From Methanobrevibacter sp. (GTDB lineage Archaea; Methanobacteriota; Methanobacteria; Methanobacteriales; Methanobacteriaceae): a stretch of DNA of 40,164 nucleotides. The notes beneath the pieces were generated by a model. That model searched no databases, was not told the origin of the DNA, and saw only the letters and a list, made by a program, of their open reading frames with translations. Position 1 is the first letter of the stretch; each line of letters starts with the position of its first letter. Both the position numbers and the translations under genes were made by a program. The stretch lies in the NCBI RefSeq assembly GCF_017539065.1, contig NZ_JAFYHP010000004.1:1-40164 (forward strand). Direction: 5' to 3'. This document shows positions 16,838-25,722 of this stretch, piece by piece.

Positions 16838-18492
16838 TTTCCAGTCTCATACATTGAAAGCAATCTTTCAACAGTATCTGCGTCCATTGGACTTTTGTCT
16901 TTACGGATATTTTTAACAACCGGGAATCTTAGGGAGTACCCTGTTTCATATTCCGGGGATTCGACAATTTCTGAAAATGCAATTTCTAAAACGATTTTCG
17001 GTTCAACTTTAATTTCCCGTCCTTTAGTTGAAATTTCAAGTTCTTTCATTTTTCCGGTCAGATATTCTAAAGTGGCATCATCAAGACCGGTTGCGGCATA
17101 AGCCACGCTTTTGAATTCATCATTTTCATCTCTTAAAGCCACTAAGTAAGATCCGACAAAGTCCCCTCTTTTTCCGATGCCGTATGTTCCGCCGATAACA
17201 ACCATATCCAGGGTTTCAGGCTCTGCTTTATATTTGAGCATTTTTTTACCCCTTAATCCGGGGATGTACGGTTCATTACAGTCCTTAATCATTATTCCTT
17301 CATGGCCGCCTTCAATCGAGTCCTCAAATAGTTTCTGAAGTTCATCAATGTTTTCAGGGGTTCCGACTTTCAGGGTGCTTAAATTCATCTCATCAACCGA
17401 AGTGTCAACAATGCTTTCCAATATTTTCCTTCTTTCTTTTAAAGGCTCGTCAATCATTGGAACCTTATAATACAACACATCAAATAGGAATAATTTTAAG
17501 GGAACATTTTCCATAGCTTCTTCCACATTATGTTTTCTTCTAACCCTGTGCAGGACATTCTGGAAAGGCAAAGGTTTTCCATCACGTGTAGCTATTACTT
17601 CACCTTCTACAATGTAATCCTCATGAGGCAGGTTCTCGTTGAATAATTCAACAATTTCCGGAAGGGCGTGAGTAATGTTTTCCAATCTGCGTGTGAAAAT
17701 TTTGATTTCATCACCGTTCCTGTGGACCTGCAATCTGATTCCGTCATATTTTGTTTCACAGATTGCACATCCCATTTCCGGAATGATCTCATCGAGCGGC
17801 GGGGCCAATTGTGCAAGCATTGGCTTGACGGGAGTTCCGGGAGTCAGATTAAGTTTTTCCAAACCTTCAGTTCCCTCTTCTTTGGCGGTTCTTGCAACCA
17901 CTGAAAAGTCATTGGTAAGCATCTGTGCCCTTTCAACCACTTTTTTGTCGATGCCGAACGCTTCAGCTATTGCGTCACGAACTACTCCGTCGCCCACTCC
18001 GATTCTCAATTCTTCTGTAATCGTACGGGTTAAAAATTTTGCTTCTGTTGCACTTGCCTGGCTTAATAATTCTAAAAGGATTGCAATTTTACGATTGGTT
18101 GAACGTGAACCGCTGATTTGTGATAATTTGCGCAAACTGTTGAATACAAAGTCGATTGTTAAAGGCTGTGAGAAGAATGTCATTTGGGATTTCCTTTCAT
18201 ATAGCTTAATGCAGGCGAGTCCGATATCTCCTTCGTCACGGACAGCATCTTCAACTGCAGCTTGTGTTGTTCCAACAGCTTCAGCTACAGCCCTTTCAAC
18301 TAATTTGCCCCCAATTCCAATTTCTTCTGAACTCCATGCCGGAAAAACAACGCCCAAAATTAGCAGCCCTACTTTTTCAATAGTGTCGGAATCCAATGTT
18401 TTTAGATAATTGGCGATTATTTCTGTTTTTTCCAGTCTTTTTGTGGTTGCCTCAAGGGCTGAGTAGACGTCCACCAATTCCTGATATTTCAT
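16834..18492 (-). CDS. lig: ATP-dependent DNA ligase
   Basis: The 552-residue enzyme is the replicative archaeal ligase type. The N-terminal DNA-binding domain spans about 1-215, the adenylation domain carries the AMP-lysine Lys248 in ETKYDGIRLQ, and later motifs include EGEVIA, LFLFDVLY, EGIMIKD, LKYK (KxxxLKYK) and the C-terminal OB-fold. It seals nicks in replication and repair. The ATG overlaps the stop codon of thiC by one base, so the two are translationally coupled, an operon of unrelated functions. The 3' end overlaps the convergent transporter gene by 4 bases. Confidence 0.97.
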   Translation of the reverse strand: MKYQELVDVYSALEATTKRLEKTEIIANYLKTLDSDTIEKVGLLILGVVFPAWSSEEIGIGGKLVERAVAEAVGTTQAAVEDAVRDEGDIGLACIKLYERKSQMTFFSQPLTIDFVFNSLRKLSQISGSRSTNRKIAILLELLSQASATEAKFLTRTITEELRIGVGDGVVRDAIAEAFGIDKKVVERAQMLTNDFSVVARTAKEEGTEGLEKLNLTPGTPVKPMLAQLAPPLDEIIPEMGCAICETKYDGIRLQVHRNGDEIKIFTRRLENITHALPEIVELFNENLPHEDYIVEGEVIATRDGKPLPFQNVLHRVRRKHNVEEAMENVPLKLFLFDVLYYKVPMIDEPLKERRKILESIVDTSVDEMNLSTLKVGTPENIDELQKLFEDSIEGGHEGIMIKDCNEPYIPGLRGKKMLKYKAEPETLDMVVIGGTYGIGKRGDFVGSYLVALRDENDEFKSVAYAATGLDDATLEYLTGKMKELEISTKGREIKVEPKIVLEIAFSEIVESPEYETGYSLRFPVVKNIRKDKSPMDADTVERLLSMYETGN

Positions 18493-19766
18493 TAGAAATC
18501 ACCTTTAGCTATTTTAACTGCGCAGTATTCTCCGCACATTGCACACATTTCATTATCGTCAAGTTCGCATTTGTCACGGTATTTCCTAGGTTTTGACTTG
18601 TCCAATGCAAGGTCGAATTGGGCTTCCCAGTCAAATTCCCTGCGCGCTTTTGCCATTGCCTTTTCGCGGGCCCATGCAGAGTCCAAACCTTTTGCCACAT
18701 CAGCCGCTTCAGCAGCAATTTTGGATGCGACAACTCCTTCCTTAACATCTTCAAGGCTAGGCAAGGATAAATGCTCTGCAGGAGTTACATAACATAAGAA
18801 ATTGGCACCGGCAGTCGCAGCTATCGCTCCTCCGATAGCTCCGGTAATATGGTCATAGCCCGGCGCAATATCTGTTACAAGAGGTCCCAACACATAGAAT
18901 GGGGCACCATGACAAATTGTTTTTTGAATTTCCATATTGGCTTTAATCTGATTAAGGGGCATGTGGCCCGGACCTTCTACCATGACCTGCACATTAGCGT
19001 CCTGAGCTCTTTTAACCAAAGTTCCTAAATTAACAAGTTCTTGAATTTGAGGGATATCACTTGCATCAGCCAAACAGCCCGGTCTGAGCCCATCGCCTAA
19101 AGACAATGTAATGTCATGTTCATAGGATAATTCCAAAAGGTAATCGTAATTTTCATATAATGGGTTTTCCATCTCATTATGATTAATCCAGGAAGCCATG
19201 AATGTTCCTCCACGGCTTACGATTCCCATCATACGGTTAGCTGCCTTGAGCTTTTGGACAAGATCTTTTGTAATTCCGCAGTGGAGAGTCATAAAGTCCA
19301 CTCCCTCTTTTGCCTGATTTTCAATGGCTTTGAAGATATCGTCAGGGTCCATGTCAATTATTTCCCTGTTTTTTGCAAGTGTTACAACCCCTGCTTCATA
19401 AATTGGCACGGTTCCAATACATAAGTCCACAGCTTCCATGATTTTGCGTCTGAATAATTTTAAATCAGAACCGGTTGATAAGTCCATTATAGCATCCGCG
19501 CCGTATTCCTGGGCCAGTTTCGCCTTATTGATTTCCAGTTCCAAATCATCAATTTTGGATGAAGAACCAATATTCGCATTAACTTTAGTTTTCAGGCCTT
19601 CTCCAATACCGCAAGGTTTTGAATTTCCATTAACGTTTTTAGGAATTACAACTAGTCCTTTGTCAATTAATTTAGCTAATTTGTTTACATCTATGTTTTC
19701 ATATTCTGCAACAAACTCCATTTCGGGGGTAATGTTGCCTTTTTGCGCTTCACTTTTTTGAGTCAA
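18492..19766 (-). CDS. thiC: Phosphomethylpyrimidine synthase
   Basis: This 424-residue radical SAM enzyme turns aminoimidazole ribotide into the thiamine pyrimidine. Recognisable are GIGEGLKTKVNANIGSS, YGADAIMDLSTG, FMTLHCGI, VSRGGTFMASW, DGLRPGCLADA, VEGPGHMPL and GPLVTDIAPGYDHITGAIGGA. The C-terminal cluster cysteines are Cys408, Cys411 and Cys415 (CAMCGEYC), a CX2CX3C spacing rather than the CX2CX4C of bacterial ThiC. The start is TTG 19766, preceded by GAGGGAT; the upstream ATG at 19779 is out of frame. I see no thiamine pyrophosphate riboswitch in the short upstream region. Confidence 0.96.
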   Translation of the reverse strand: MTQKSEAQKGNITPEMEFVAEYENIDVNKLAKLIDKGLVVIPKNVNGNSKPCGIGEGLKTKVNANIGSSSKIDDLELEINKAKLAQEYGADAIMDLSTGSDLKLFRRKIMEAVDLCIGTVPIYEAGVVTLAKNREIIDMDPDDIFKAIENQAKEGVDFMTLHCGITKDLVQKLKAANRMMGIVSRGGTFMASWINHNEMENPLYENYDYLLELSYEHDITLSLGDGLRPGCLADASDIPQIQELVNLGTLVKRAQDANVQVMVEGPGHMPLNQIKANMEIQKTICHGAPFYVLGPLVTDIAPGYDHITGAIGGAIAATAGANFLCYVTPAEHLSLPSLEDVKEGVVASKIAAEAADVAKGLDSAWAREKAMAKARREFDWEAQFDLALDKSKPRKYRDKCELDDNEMCAMCGEYCAVKIAKGDF

Positions 19767-19840
19767 ATTTATCCCTCATGTTGACTAATCAATATTAATT
19801 ATATAGTTTCAACATATATAGAATTATTTAAAATTATTTG

Positions 19841-20512
19841 ATGTGGGTGTTTATTATTAAAATAATATTTTTCGATACTGAAACTTCAGGATTAGATTGT
19901 CGGGATTGCCAAATTATTGAACTTGCCATGCTTACGGTTGAAGATGGAGTCATAACTGATGATTATAATGAATTTGTAAATATTGGAAGACCTATTTCCC
20001 CCAGAATAACTGAAATTACAAGCATCACAAACGAAATGTTAAGAAATGATGGGTTAGATGAAAGGACAATTGCAGAAGACATTGCTGACAGATTGACTCC
20101 CGGCACCTTGATGATTGCCCATAATTGCCAATTCGATTTGTTGTTTGTCTATTTCCTGCTTAAAAGACATTTCCCTGAGGAGGCCGATGAGATTGTATCA
20201 AATGTCGATTGGCTCGATACATTGACAGTTTTAAAAGATAGGAAGGAGTATCCTCATAAGTTAATTGATGCTGTAAACCATTATGGAATTGAAGAAGTTC
20301 ATTTCCACAGGGAAATTGACGATACAAAGGCATTGCGTGATGTGGCAATAGCATTAAGAAATGAACGTGATGATTTGGCGGAATACATTAATATATTCGG
20401 GTTCAATCCTAAGTATGGTGTTGGAGGCCCGAGATTCCCATTCATTGAATATAAGGCGCAGTATTTTACTAAATTCATGGTTAGAGACGATAGAATTTTA
20501 CCAAGAATGTAG
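19841..20512 (+). CDS. DnaQ-like 3'-5' exonuclease (DEDDh)
   Basis: The protein has 223 residues. The DEDDh active site is complete: Asp12 and Glu14 in FFDTETSG, an Asp in IAHNCQFDLLF, and His...Asp in HREIDDTKAL. This matches the epsilon-subunit/RNase T superfamily. The archaeal role is unknown; replication repair and RNA processing are both possible. The start is uncertain. ATG 19841 lies about 25 bases after ATATATA, so a leaderless transcript is plausible, but TTG 19838 or GTG 19847 could serve. The promoter region is shared with the divergent thiC. Confidence 0.85.
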   Translation: MWVFIIKIIFFDTETSGLDCRDCQIIELAMLTVEDGVITDDYNEFVNIGRPISPRITEITSITNEMLRNDGLDERTIAEDIADRLTPGTLMIAHNCQFDLLFVYFLLKRHFPEEADEIVSNVDWLDTLTVLKDRKEYPHKLIDAVNHYGIEEVHFHREIDDTKALRDVAIALRNERDDLAEYINIFGFNPKYGVGGPRFPFIEYKAQYFTKFMVRDDRILPRM

Positions 20513-20797
20513 AAGTATCACTTCAAAAACTGTCAAATCTTAGATGTTGAGGTACGAATGCATGAACCATGATTCCCCTCAGTATCTATCTGAAACGATT
20601 ACATGACATATTTCTGATAGTATTTTTTCAATTTATTGAAAAAATTCTTTTTCCCATCCCAATAATGGTATTGTACTTCAAAGCATATATATTTAATGTT
20701 ACATTCTTTAAACTACAAATATATGGATTAAAATCAATATTTTAATTCAAATACAATTTTATGGGCTCAAATCACTATTGTATTCATTTATTAAAAA
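20513..20797. other. Gap between convergent genes with dyads
   Basis: The first 100 bases are less AT-rich than the rest. TGAGG (20548-20552) pairs with CCTCA near 20576-20580. Farther on, TTTTTTCAAT (20623-20632) and ATTGAAAAAA (20635-20644) are inverted 10-mers two bases apart, followed by CTTTTTCCC; this may terminate the exonuclease transcript. Short frames of about 20 codons are not supported as genes. Confidence 0.3.
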
Positions 20798-21631
20798 TTA
20801 AATTAGAGGATATGGCAAGTCAGGATTGTCCTTTTTAGGTTTTTCCCCGCCGATTTTTTCTAGACGCATTTCAAGGAATTTTTTGCCGTTTTCAGTTCTT
20901 GCAAAAATTGGTATTGACTGACCTACTGTTTTAATGCTTTCAGCTTCCCCAATTTCACGCATATATTTTGAAGCACATCCGGTTGCAACATCACAGATGT
21001 CAAATAATGCTCTGGCTTCCTGGGAACTTCTTTTTGATGTGTGAACTACAAACACATAGATGTTAATGTCTGGATTTTCATTTTGCAATTTCTTGATTCC
21101 TTCCGCATCACTTGCACATGTAACGGTAACTGCAATATTCTTAAATCCTTTTTCAATGGCTAATTTGATTCCTTCAATCTGATTAATGTCTGCAGTTTCT
21201 GGATAGACGATGTTTTCTTCACCGATTTCAGCTATCAGTTCTGGTATCGGGCTTGTTTTATAAAGTCCTGAAACCCTTCCGCCGATTCCTTGAACTAATT
21301 CTCCTTCAGTTACAATTATTGTTCCGCAGCCTTCCAAAACCATCACGACGGAATCGATTACATTTTCATCAAGCAAGGTGCACATGATCTCGGATATTCC
21401 AAAGCTTAGAAAGTCCTTCATTCTCAATTGTCTGTCTGGTGTGCACATTCCGAAATCGTCAATTCTGAATTGGATGTTTTTAGCTATCACTTCAGGGGTG
21501 AGCTTTTTAATTCCGCGATGATGATCAAAAAGAGGACAGTATTCAACTTCAGGTTCTGTCACGTCAACTACTTTGCCGTCTTTGATTGTTATTCTGCTTT
21601 TTCCTAATGCTTCAATGATATGTTCGCTCAT
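20798..21631 (-). CDS. Methanogenesis marker protein 8 (DUF2099)
   Basis: The 277-residue protein matches the DUF2099/TIGR03275 family by VEYCPLFDHHRGIKKLTPE, a second block FGMCTPDRQLRMKDFLSFGISE and the acidic-to-glycine segment VLEGCGTIIVTEGELVQGIGGRVSGL. The gene is found almost only in methanogens and is thought to relate to methyl-coenzyme M reductase or its cofactors; its reaction is unknown. Conserved cysteines (PLFDHH-adjacent Cys, CTPD, EGCG, TGCASK) suggest a metal site. A TATA box (TTTTATATAAAA, minus strand, about 21651-21662) predicts a very short leader. The twin hairpin repeats lie just upstream of it. Confidence 0.9.
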   Translation of the reverse strand: MSEHIIEALGKSRITIKDGKVVDVTEPEVEYCPLFDHHRGIKKLTPEVIAKNIQFRIDDFGMCTPDRQLRMKDFLSFGISEIMCTLLDENVIDSVVMVLEGCGTIIVTEGELVQGIGGRVSGLYKTSPIPELIAEIGEENIVYPETADINQIEGIKLAIEKGFKNIAVTVTCASDAEGIKKLQNENPDINIYVFVVHTSKRSSQEARALFDICDVATGCASKYMREIGEAESIKTVGQSIPIFARTENGKKFLEMRLEKIGGEKPKKDNPDLPYPLI

Positions 21632-21691
21632 AATATTAACTATTGTTATTTTTTTATATAAAATATGCTGTCAAAAATAGTATTCTTAAAA

Positions 21692-21723
21692 GAGGTTGTG
21701 GGAAAGATGTCAGTATCTTTCCC
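21692..21723. repeat. 32-bp hairpin repeat, copy 1
   Basis: GAGGTTGT is followed by a perfect dyad, GGGAAAGAT-N6-ATCTTTCCC (21700-21723). The 32-base unit is identical to copy 2, with a 65-base period. It lies upstream of the marker 8 TATA box and downstream of cdc48. Confidence 0.9.
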
Positions 21724-21756
21724 AATCGGTAGAGAAATAAATTTGTAAATATAATG

Positions 21757-21788
21757 GAGGTTGTGGGAAAGATGTCAGTATCTTTCCC
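21757..21788. repeat. 32-bp hairpin repeat, copy 2
   Basis: This is an exact copy of the unit at 21692-21723, with its dyad at 21765-21788. Flanking bases on both sides differ between copies, so the repeat boundary is sharp. Confidence 0.9.
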
Positions 21789-21814
21789 TAATATGGTCAG
21801 AAATCAGATAATAG

Positions 21815-21849
21815 GGAGGAAAAAGGAAGAAATTGGTGGTTTCTTCCTT
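21815..21849 (-). terminator. Terminator of cdc48
   Basis: On the minus strand, starting at the cdc48 stop codon, AAGGAAGAAA and TTTCTTCCTT form a 10-bp stem with a 7-nt loop (arms 21823-21832 and 21840-21849). The second arm runs into a pyrimidine-rich tract with five T. Confidence 0.65.
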
Positions 21850-24043
21850 ACATATATTGAACTAATTGTTCATCGAGGCTTTTATATCCCGGTTTCACTT
21901 TATCAATGGCTTGTTTAAAGTATTTGTATGGGATTTCGCTAGCTTCAAGATCATCTCTTAGAGCCAACATTGCCGCTTCTCTGCATACGGATTCAATGTC
22001 CGCTCCGACATAACCTTCAGTGTTTTTAGCCAATTTTTTAATGTCAACGTCATCTGCTAAAGGCATACCTTTGGTGTGCACTTCAAAGATGGATATTCTG
22101 GCTTCTTCGTCAGGTTCTTTAACTTGAATGTGCCTGTCAAATCTTCCAGGTCTCATTAAACCGGCATCTAAAATGTCCGGCCTGTTGGTTGCGGCTATGA
22201 TTGCAACATCCTCGAGTTCTTCTAAACCGTCCATTTCAGTCAATAACTGGTTTACGACTCTTTTGGTCACACCACTGTCGGTGTCGTTTCCGCTACGGGT
22301 ACTGGCTATTGCATCGATTTCATCGAAAAAGATTACAGTAGGGGAAGCCTGTTTAGCTTTTCTAAATACTTCTCTTACACCTTTTTCGGATTCGCCAACC
22401 CATTTGGATAAGAGTTCAGGACCTTTCACTGAGATGAAGTTCGCTTCACTTTCACTGGCAACCGCTTTTGCAAGCAATGTCTTACCGGTTCCAGGAATTC
22501 CGTAAAGGAGGGTTCCTTTTGGAGGCCTGATTCCTAAACGTTGGAATGTTTCAGGGTGTTTTAACGGCCATTCAACAGCTTCTTTTAATTCCTGTTTTAC
22601 ATCTTCAAGACCTCCTACATCATCCCATCCAATATCCGGGATTTGAACGAGCACTTCCCTGAGAGCTGAAGGTTGGATTTCCTTTTGAGCATTTTTAAAG
22701 TCATCTCCTGTAACGACGATTTTTTCCAGAACTTCTTTTGGAATCTCTTCATCGTTTTGAATTTCAGGCAAAATCCTTCTCACTACTCTCATAGCTGCTT
22801 CCTTACATAAGGATTCGAGATCAGCTCCTACAAATCCGTGGGTGGTATTTGCGATCTTTTCGAGGTCTACGTCTTCTGCCAAAGGCATGTTTCTTGTATG
22901 AATTTCAAGTACTTCTTTTCTTTCTTCTGAGTCAGGCACTCCGATTTCGATTTCACGGTCAAACCTTCCAGGTCTTCTGAGTGCAGGATCAAGTGAATCA
23001 GGTCTGTTGGTTGCACCGATTACTACCACTTGGCCTCTGGATTTAAGACCGTCCATTAAAGTTAGAAGTTGGGCAACGGTTCTTCTTTCAACTTCACCGT
23101 TGGTCTCTTCTCTTTTTGGAGCGATTGCATCAAGTTCGTCTATAAATATGATTGAAGGTGAGTTTTCTTCAGCCTCTTCGAAATATTCCCTTAGGTTTTC
23201 TTCAGATCCGCCAACATATTTGCTCATGATTTCAGGCCCATTGATTGCAATGAAATGGGCATCACTTTCACTTGCTACCGCTTTGGCAAGCAAAGTTTTA
23301 CCTGTGCCTGGCGGACCGTGCATCAATACTCCTTTTGGTGGGGCGATACCTAATTTTTCGAAGAGTTCAGGTCTTTTAAGAGGAATTTCAATCATTTCCC
23401 TTACCTTTTTAACTTCGTCTTTTAAACCGCCGATATCTTCGTAGCTTACGTCGACGAGGTTTCCAACACCTTCGATTTTGCTGACGTCCACTGGGGACTC
23501 ATGTAATTGAACTTCGGTATTCGGACCAACAATAACAATGTCTTTCGGATTAGTTGATACGACTGCAAATTTGATTTCTTTCATTGCTGGTGTAAAGTCC
23601 ATCAATTCTTCAAATAGGCTATTGAATCCCATGCTTGGTCTTGGTGCTCTGATTTGTGATCCAATGATGTCGCCTTGGACCATTACTTTGCCAGCAAATA
23701 AACCGCGCACATCTCCTTGCACACGGATATTATTTTCAATTGGAGCTAAAACAACTTTTTTTGCTTCTGTTGCTTTAGTTTTTTTGATTGTGACTTCTCC
23801 ACCAATAGTAGCGCCGGAGTTTTTACGAACTAGTCCATCAATCCTTATAACTCCAAGTCCAATATCGGTCTGTGAAGGAAGAGCGATAGCTGCAGTTCTT
23901 CTCTCGCCGACAATTTCGATCAAATCTCTTTCTTTGATGTTCAAATCGTCCATGACGTTTGGGTCAAGTCTTGCTATGCCTTGCCCGACATCTTTTTGAG
24001 AAATTGCTTCTGCAACTTTTAGTGTAATTTCATTTTCTGCCAT
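21848..24043 (-). CDS. Cdc48/VAT-type AAA+ ATPase
   Basis: The 731-residue unfoldase has the full p97/VAT layout: N-domain (about 1-190), D1 with Walker A GPPGTGKT (243-250) and Walker B IIFIDELD, and D2 with Walker A GIPGTGKT (515-522) and Walker B VIFFDEID. Arginine-finger regions RRPGRFDRE and RPGRFDRH follow in each ring. The D2 P-loop has Ile where Pro is usual. It should unfold proteins, partly for the proteasome. The C-terminus ends QYM, close to the HbYX proteasome-docking motif but with Gln at the hydrophobic place. GGGAGATGAT precedes ATG 24043, and the gene has its own promoter and terminator. Confidence 0.96.
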   Translation of the reverse strand: MAENEITLKVAEAISQKDVGQGIARLDPNVMDDLNIKERDLIEIVGERRTAAIALPSQTDIGLGVIRIDGLVRKNSGATIGGEVTIKKTKATEAKKVVLAPIENNIRVQGDVRGLFAGKVMVQGDIIGSQIRAPRPSMGFNSLFEELMDFTPAMKEIKFAVVSTNPKDIVIVGPNTEVQLHESPVDVSKIEGVGNLVDVSYEDIGGLKDEVKKVREMIEIPLKRPELFEKLGIAPPKGVLMHGPPGTGKTLLAKAVASESDAHFIAINGPEIMSKYVGGSEENLREYFEEAEENSPSIIFIDELDAIAPKREETNGEVERRTVAQLLTLMDGLKSRGQVVVIGATNRPDSLDPALRRPGRFDREIEIGVPDSEERKEVLEIHTRNMPLAEDVDLEKIANTTHGFVGADLESLCKEAAMRVVRRILPEIQNDEEIPKEVLEKIVVTGDDFKNAQKEIQPSALREVLVQIPDIGWDDVGGLEDVKQELKEAVEWPLKHPETFQRLGIRPPKGTLLYGIPGTGKTLLAKAVASESEANFISVKGPELLSKWVGESEKGVREVFRKAKQASPTVIFFDEIDAIASTRSGNDTDSGVTKRVVNQLLTEMDGLEELEDVAIIAATNRPDILDAGLMRPGRFDRHIQVKEPDEEARISIFEVHTKGMPLADDVDIKKLAKNTEGYVGADIESVCREAAMLALRDDLEASEIPYKYFKQAIDKVKPGYKSLDEQLVQYM

Positions 24044-24356
24044 GTTATCATCTCCCTTTAGGCTGTAATTGTAATGTAATTGTAATGTGTCAAAATCTTT
24101 TTGTTACTTTTTGTAACTTTATTGACAGATATACCTGTATATGTTTTACTATATAAAGGTTTCGGTTTTATGGACTTTTCAAAACCTTTTAAAAATAAGC
24201 TATTTGATCTAATTACTGATTGATAATATTAATTTTATTTAATTTGATTTTTAATGATTAATTTATAAAAAATAAGAAATATTAAAGTGATATATTAAAT
24301 TCTAAAATTTAATTACTTTTTGACACTTTAATTTTTGTTCGTTCCATATAAAACAA
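24044..24356 (-). promoter_or_regulatory. 313-bp promoter and leader region of cdc48
   Basis: On the minus strand CCTTTATATAG (24149-24159) is a good TATA box, which predicts a start near 24130 and a leader of about 85 nt. The leader holds a perfect 11-bp tandem repeat (TGTAATTGTAA, 24064-24074 and 24075-24085) and the palindrome GTTAC-N5-GTAAC (24103-24117). A near-palindrome ACAGATATACCTGT (24125-24138) covers the predicted start. The rest (24160-24356) is very AT-rich and includes the 3' side of tyrA; no gene is seen. Confidence 0.5.
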
Positions 24357-25658
24357 TTATCTGATGACTCCGCCAAAACCGGTGAACAGGTCTTTGACAT
24401 TTTCAATATCTTCTTTGGTTAGCGCAGTAACTTCAAAAGTCAAGCTTATGAATTTGTCATCAATTTGAGGGCCGGTATATTCATCAGTCAATTTGATGTC
24501 AATGATATTGTCTAATTTCAATACGGTTTTCTCGATAGTTTCAACATGGACGTTTTTAGGGAACACGCAACTGATGAATGCGGTTTTGGTATTTGAATTT
24601 TCGATTTTCCATTTGTACAATTCCTCTGGAAGCAAAATCCTGATGTTTGCTATGCGAAGCTTTTTGGTTTTGTTCCCGTCCTTCAATACCGCGGTCTTGT
24701 CATCCAGGCTTTCAAGAATTCCGACATGGATTTTCCCTGAATAGATGTGCATCAAACCAACTTCCTGACCAATGGAATCATATAACATTCCGTATTCGTA
24801 ATTCAATGCGCCGATTGCCTTGTCACTTCTACCCAAAGCGTTTTTGATATCTCCCATATGTTTGGTAGCCCTAATGGCAATGTCCATGAACTCTTCTGAA
24901 TCGCCGTTATTGATAACATCTCTCAGCTCTAAAACGGCATCGGCAAATGTGTTTCTGATTTTAGGACCGTTCTTATTCATTGCCTGAATGTTATAAGTCA
25001 GATACGGGTTTTGAGATACAATACGGGCAATCATATCAATCATCAGGTTATATATCGGACTTTCATAATCCTCAGTTTCAGAAATGTCGACCTTCAGCTT
25101 TTCAATTGCAGAAGCGGTTGAGATGAATGAAAAATGAGTTAAAACCTGCACGATGCTCATCATGAAATCATGCTTTTCGGCGCTGGTTTCGATTATTCTC
25201 ATATTCTTGCTTTCCAGGTATTTGTATACCTTATCATACCATTTGCCCTTTTTATCAGCGGTCAGGACAATCACCTGATTGTCCAGTTCGGTGGTTCTCG
25301 GACCGAAAACAGGGTGTGTTGGAATGTATTCCACACTGTCCGGCAGAACTTCAGACATGGTTTTGGCAGGCCCTTCCTTAACTGAAGTCACATCAATCAT
25401 GACGGAACCGCTCTTGATAAACGGCGCAACTTCGCGGATGACATCGCAGGTGTGCTGGATAGGTACGGATATAATCAGGATATCGCTAATGTTTGCAAGT
25501 CCTGCATTGGATTCAATGTAATTGACTCCTAATTCATCTGCAACTGCACGGCCTTTCTTGTGGTCTCTGGCAGTGATATATACTTCAAATTCATCTCTAA
25601 AGTAGTAGATTAAGGTTTTTCCCAAACCGTCACTACCACCAATAATTCCAACATTCAT
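24357..25658 (-). CDS. tyrA: Prephenate dehydrogenase, archaeal long form
   Basis: The protein has 433 residues from ATG 25658 (GTGAT upstream; the GTG at 25667 is an alternative). The N-terminal NAD-binding fold starts VGIIGGSDGLGKTL, and the catalytic histidine region is THPVFGPRT. A helical dimer domain follows to about 280. The last 150 residues form an extra domain ending in an ACT-like strand pattern (KTAFISCVFPKNVHVETIEKTV). This extended form is known in methanogens and probably gives tyrosine feedback control (inference). The enzyme makes 4-hydroxyphenylpyruvate for tyrosine. It diverges from pelota. Confidence 0.9.
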   Translation of the reverse strand: MNVGIIGGSDGLGKTLIYYFRDEFEVYITARDHKKGRAVADELGVNYIESNAGLANISDILIISVPIQHTCDVIREVAPFIKSGSVMIDVTSVKEGPAKTMSEVLPDSVEYIPTHPVFGPRTTELDNQVIVLTADKKGKWYDKVYKYLESKNMRIIETSAEKHDFMMSIVQVLTHFSFISTASAIEKLKVDISETEDYESPIYNLMIDMIARIVSQNPYLTYNIQAMNKNGPKIRNTFADAVLELRDVINNGDSEEFMDIAIRATKHMGDIKNALGRSDKAIGALNYEYGMLYDSIGQEVGLMHIYSGKIHVGILESLDDKTAVLKDGNKTKKLRIANIRILLPEELYKWKIENSNTKTAFISCVFPKNVHVETIEKTVLKLDNIIDIKLTDEYTGPQIDDKFISLTFEVTALTKEDIENVKDLFTGFGGVIR

Positions 25659-25722
25659 TTTTATCACTTAATTATTATATTAGTAAGTATATAATATTAA
25701 CTAGAAAAATTATTGTGAAATC

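Noticed and set aside
17675..18409. A 244-codon + strand frame opposite the DNA ligase gene
   Set aside because: The ligase on the minus strand is complete with all motifs; the frame is Ser/Pro-rich antisense with no ribosome binding site.
20544..20606. A 20-codon reading frame after the exonuclease gene
   Set aside because: No ribosome binding site, no recognised sequence, and the frame is very short.
20568..20616. C/D box guide RNA
   Set aside because: CTGA and ATGA-like boxes occur, but the C box is imperfect and one guide space is only about 5 bases, too short.
22128..23999. Several + strand frames opposite cdc48
   Set aside because: They are antisense to conserved AAA+ domains and have no family features.
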